Shown here: positions 6,693-6,802 of the stretch, one piece after another
Layout of the letters: every line of letters starts with the position of its first letter
How positions within the stretch are numbered: the first letter of the stretch is position 1
From: Clostridiaceae bacterium
Lineage (GTDB): Bacteria; Bacillota; Clostridia; Saccharofermentanales; DTU023
Assembly (NCBI GenBank): GCA_012511735.1
Contig: JAAZFK010000194.1
Span: 1 to 6,802, forward strand
DNA length: 6,802 bases
Direction of reading: 5' to 3'
Position numbers and translations under genes: made by a program
Notes under the pieces: model-generated
Databases searched by the model: none
Seen by the model: only the letters and a program-made list of their open reading frames with translations
What the model was told of the DNA's origin: nothing

Positions 6693-6802
6693 TGGAATTG
6701 TGGTTCAGCGAATACCATTCAGACGACATGAAGTTCAGTTTTCGTGTCAGAAAGCAATTGTTCTCGAAGCATTCCGGCTTCCAGCATATCCAGGTTCTTG
6801 AC
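6692..6802 (+). CDS. speE: Spermidine synthase SpeE, N-terminal part (cut by window edge)
   Basis: Only the first 37 codons are present; the frame is open to the last base. The start MELWFSEYHSDDMKFSFRV, followed by KQLFSKHSGFQHIQVLD, matches the N-terminal beta-strand domain of bacterial spermidine synthases (compare the ELWYTEKQT and EFQHLEMVE segments in B. subtilis SpeE). This enzyme transfers the aminopropyl group of decarboxylated SAM to putrescine. AAGGAGG (6678-6684) lies 7 bases before the ATG, inside the end of speA, and the speA stop and the ATG overlap as TGATG, so translation is probably coupled. The catalytic methyltransferase-like domain lies outside the window. Substrate choice (putrescine, agmatine or another diamine) cannot be judged from this part. 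Confidence 0.92.
   Translation, partial: MELWFSEYHSDDMKFSFRVRKQLFSKHSGFQHIQVLD

Overview
The window is an ordinary, densely packed chromosomal segment, with every gene I can support on the + strand. It probably comes from a moderately GC-rich member of the Clostridia or a related Firmicutes lineage. That placement is an inference. It rests on the Bacillus-like Mfd (basic linker before the RNA polymerase interaction domain, DEEQRFG motif), the short Bacillus SpeA-type PLP decarboxylase, strong AAGGAGG/GGAGG ribosome binding sites, two TTG start codons, and a tRNA gene with an encoded CCA end. The sequence alone does not fix a genus.

Left half: a complete mfd (transcription-repair coupling factor, 1178 aa) fills positions 24-3560. 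Its stop codon overlaps the -35 box of a good promoter for a tRNA-Arg(CCG) gene (3596-3670), which is followed at once by a GC-rich intrinsic terminator (3677-3708).

Middle: after a leader of about 100 bases that contains a 7-bp dyad, there is a small NADPH-dependent FMN reductase / azoreductase-type flavoprotein gene (3809-4339). A 66-base gap with a possible extended -10 promoter leads to the polyamine genes.

Right half: speD (S-adenosylmethionine decarboxylase proenzyme, E. coli-like class), speA (Orn/Lys/Arg decarboxylase family, most likely arginine decarboxylase) and the first 37 codons of speE (spermidine synthase) form a tight operon. speD and speA overlap by 8 bases (TTGAATAA), and speA and speE share one base (TGATG). 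SpeA would make agmatine from arginine and SpeD decarboxylated SAM. SpeE would transfer the aminopropyl group to putrescine. An agmatinase (speB) or an equivalent route from agmatine to putrescine is expected past the right edge but is not visible.

I found no mobile element, CRISPR array or undescribed system. The points worth a second look are the consecutive TTG starts with overlapping coding ends, the Thr-Ser processing site of SpeD, the extended -10 element before speD, and the dyad upstream of the flavin reductase.
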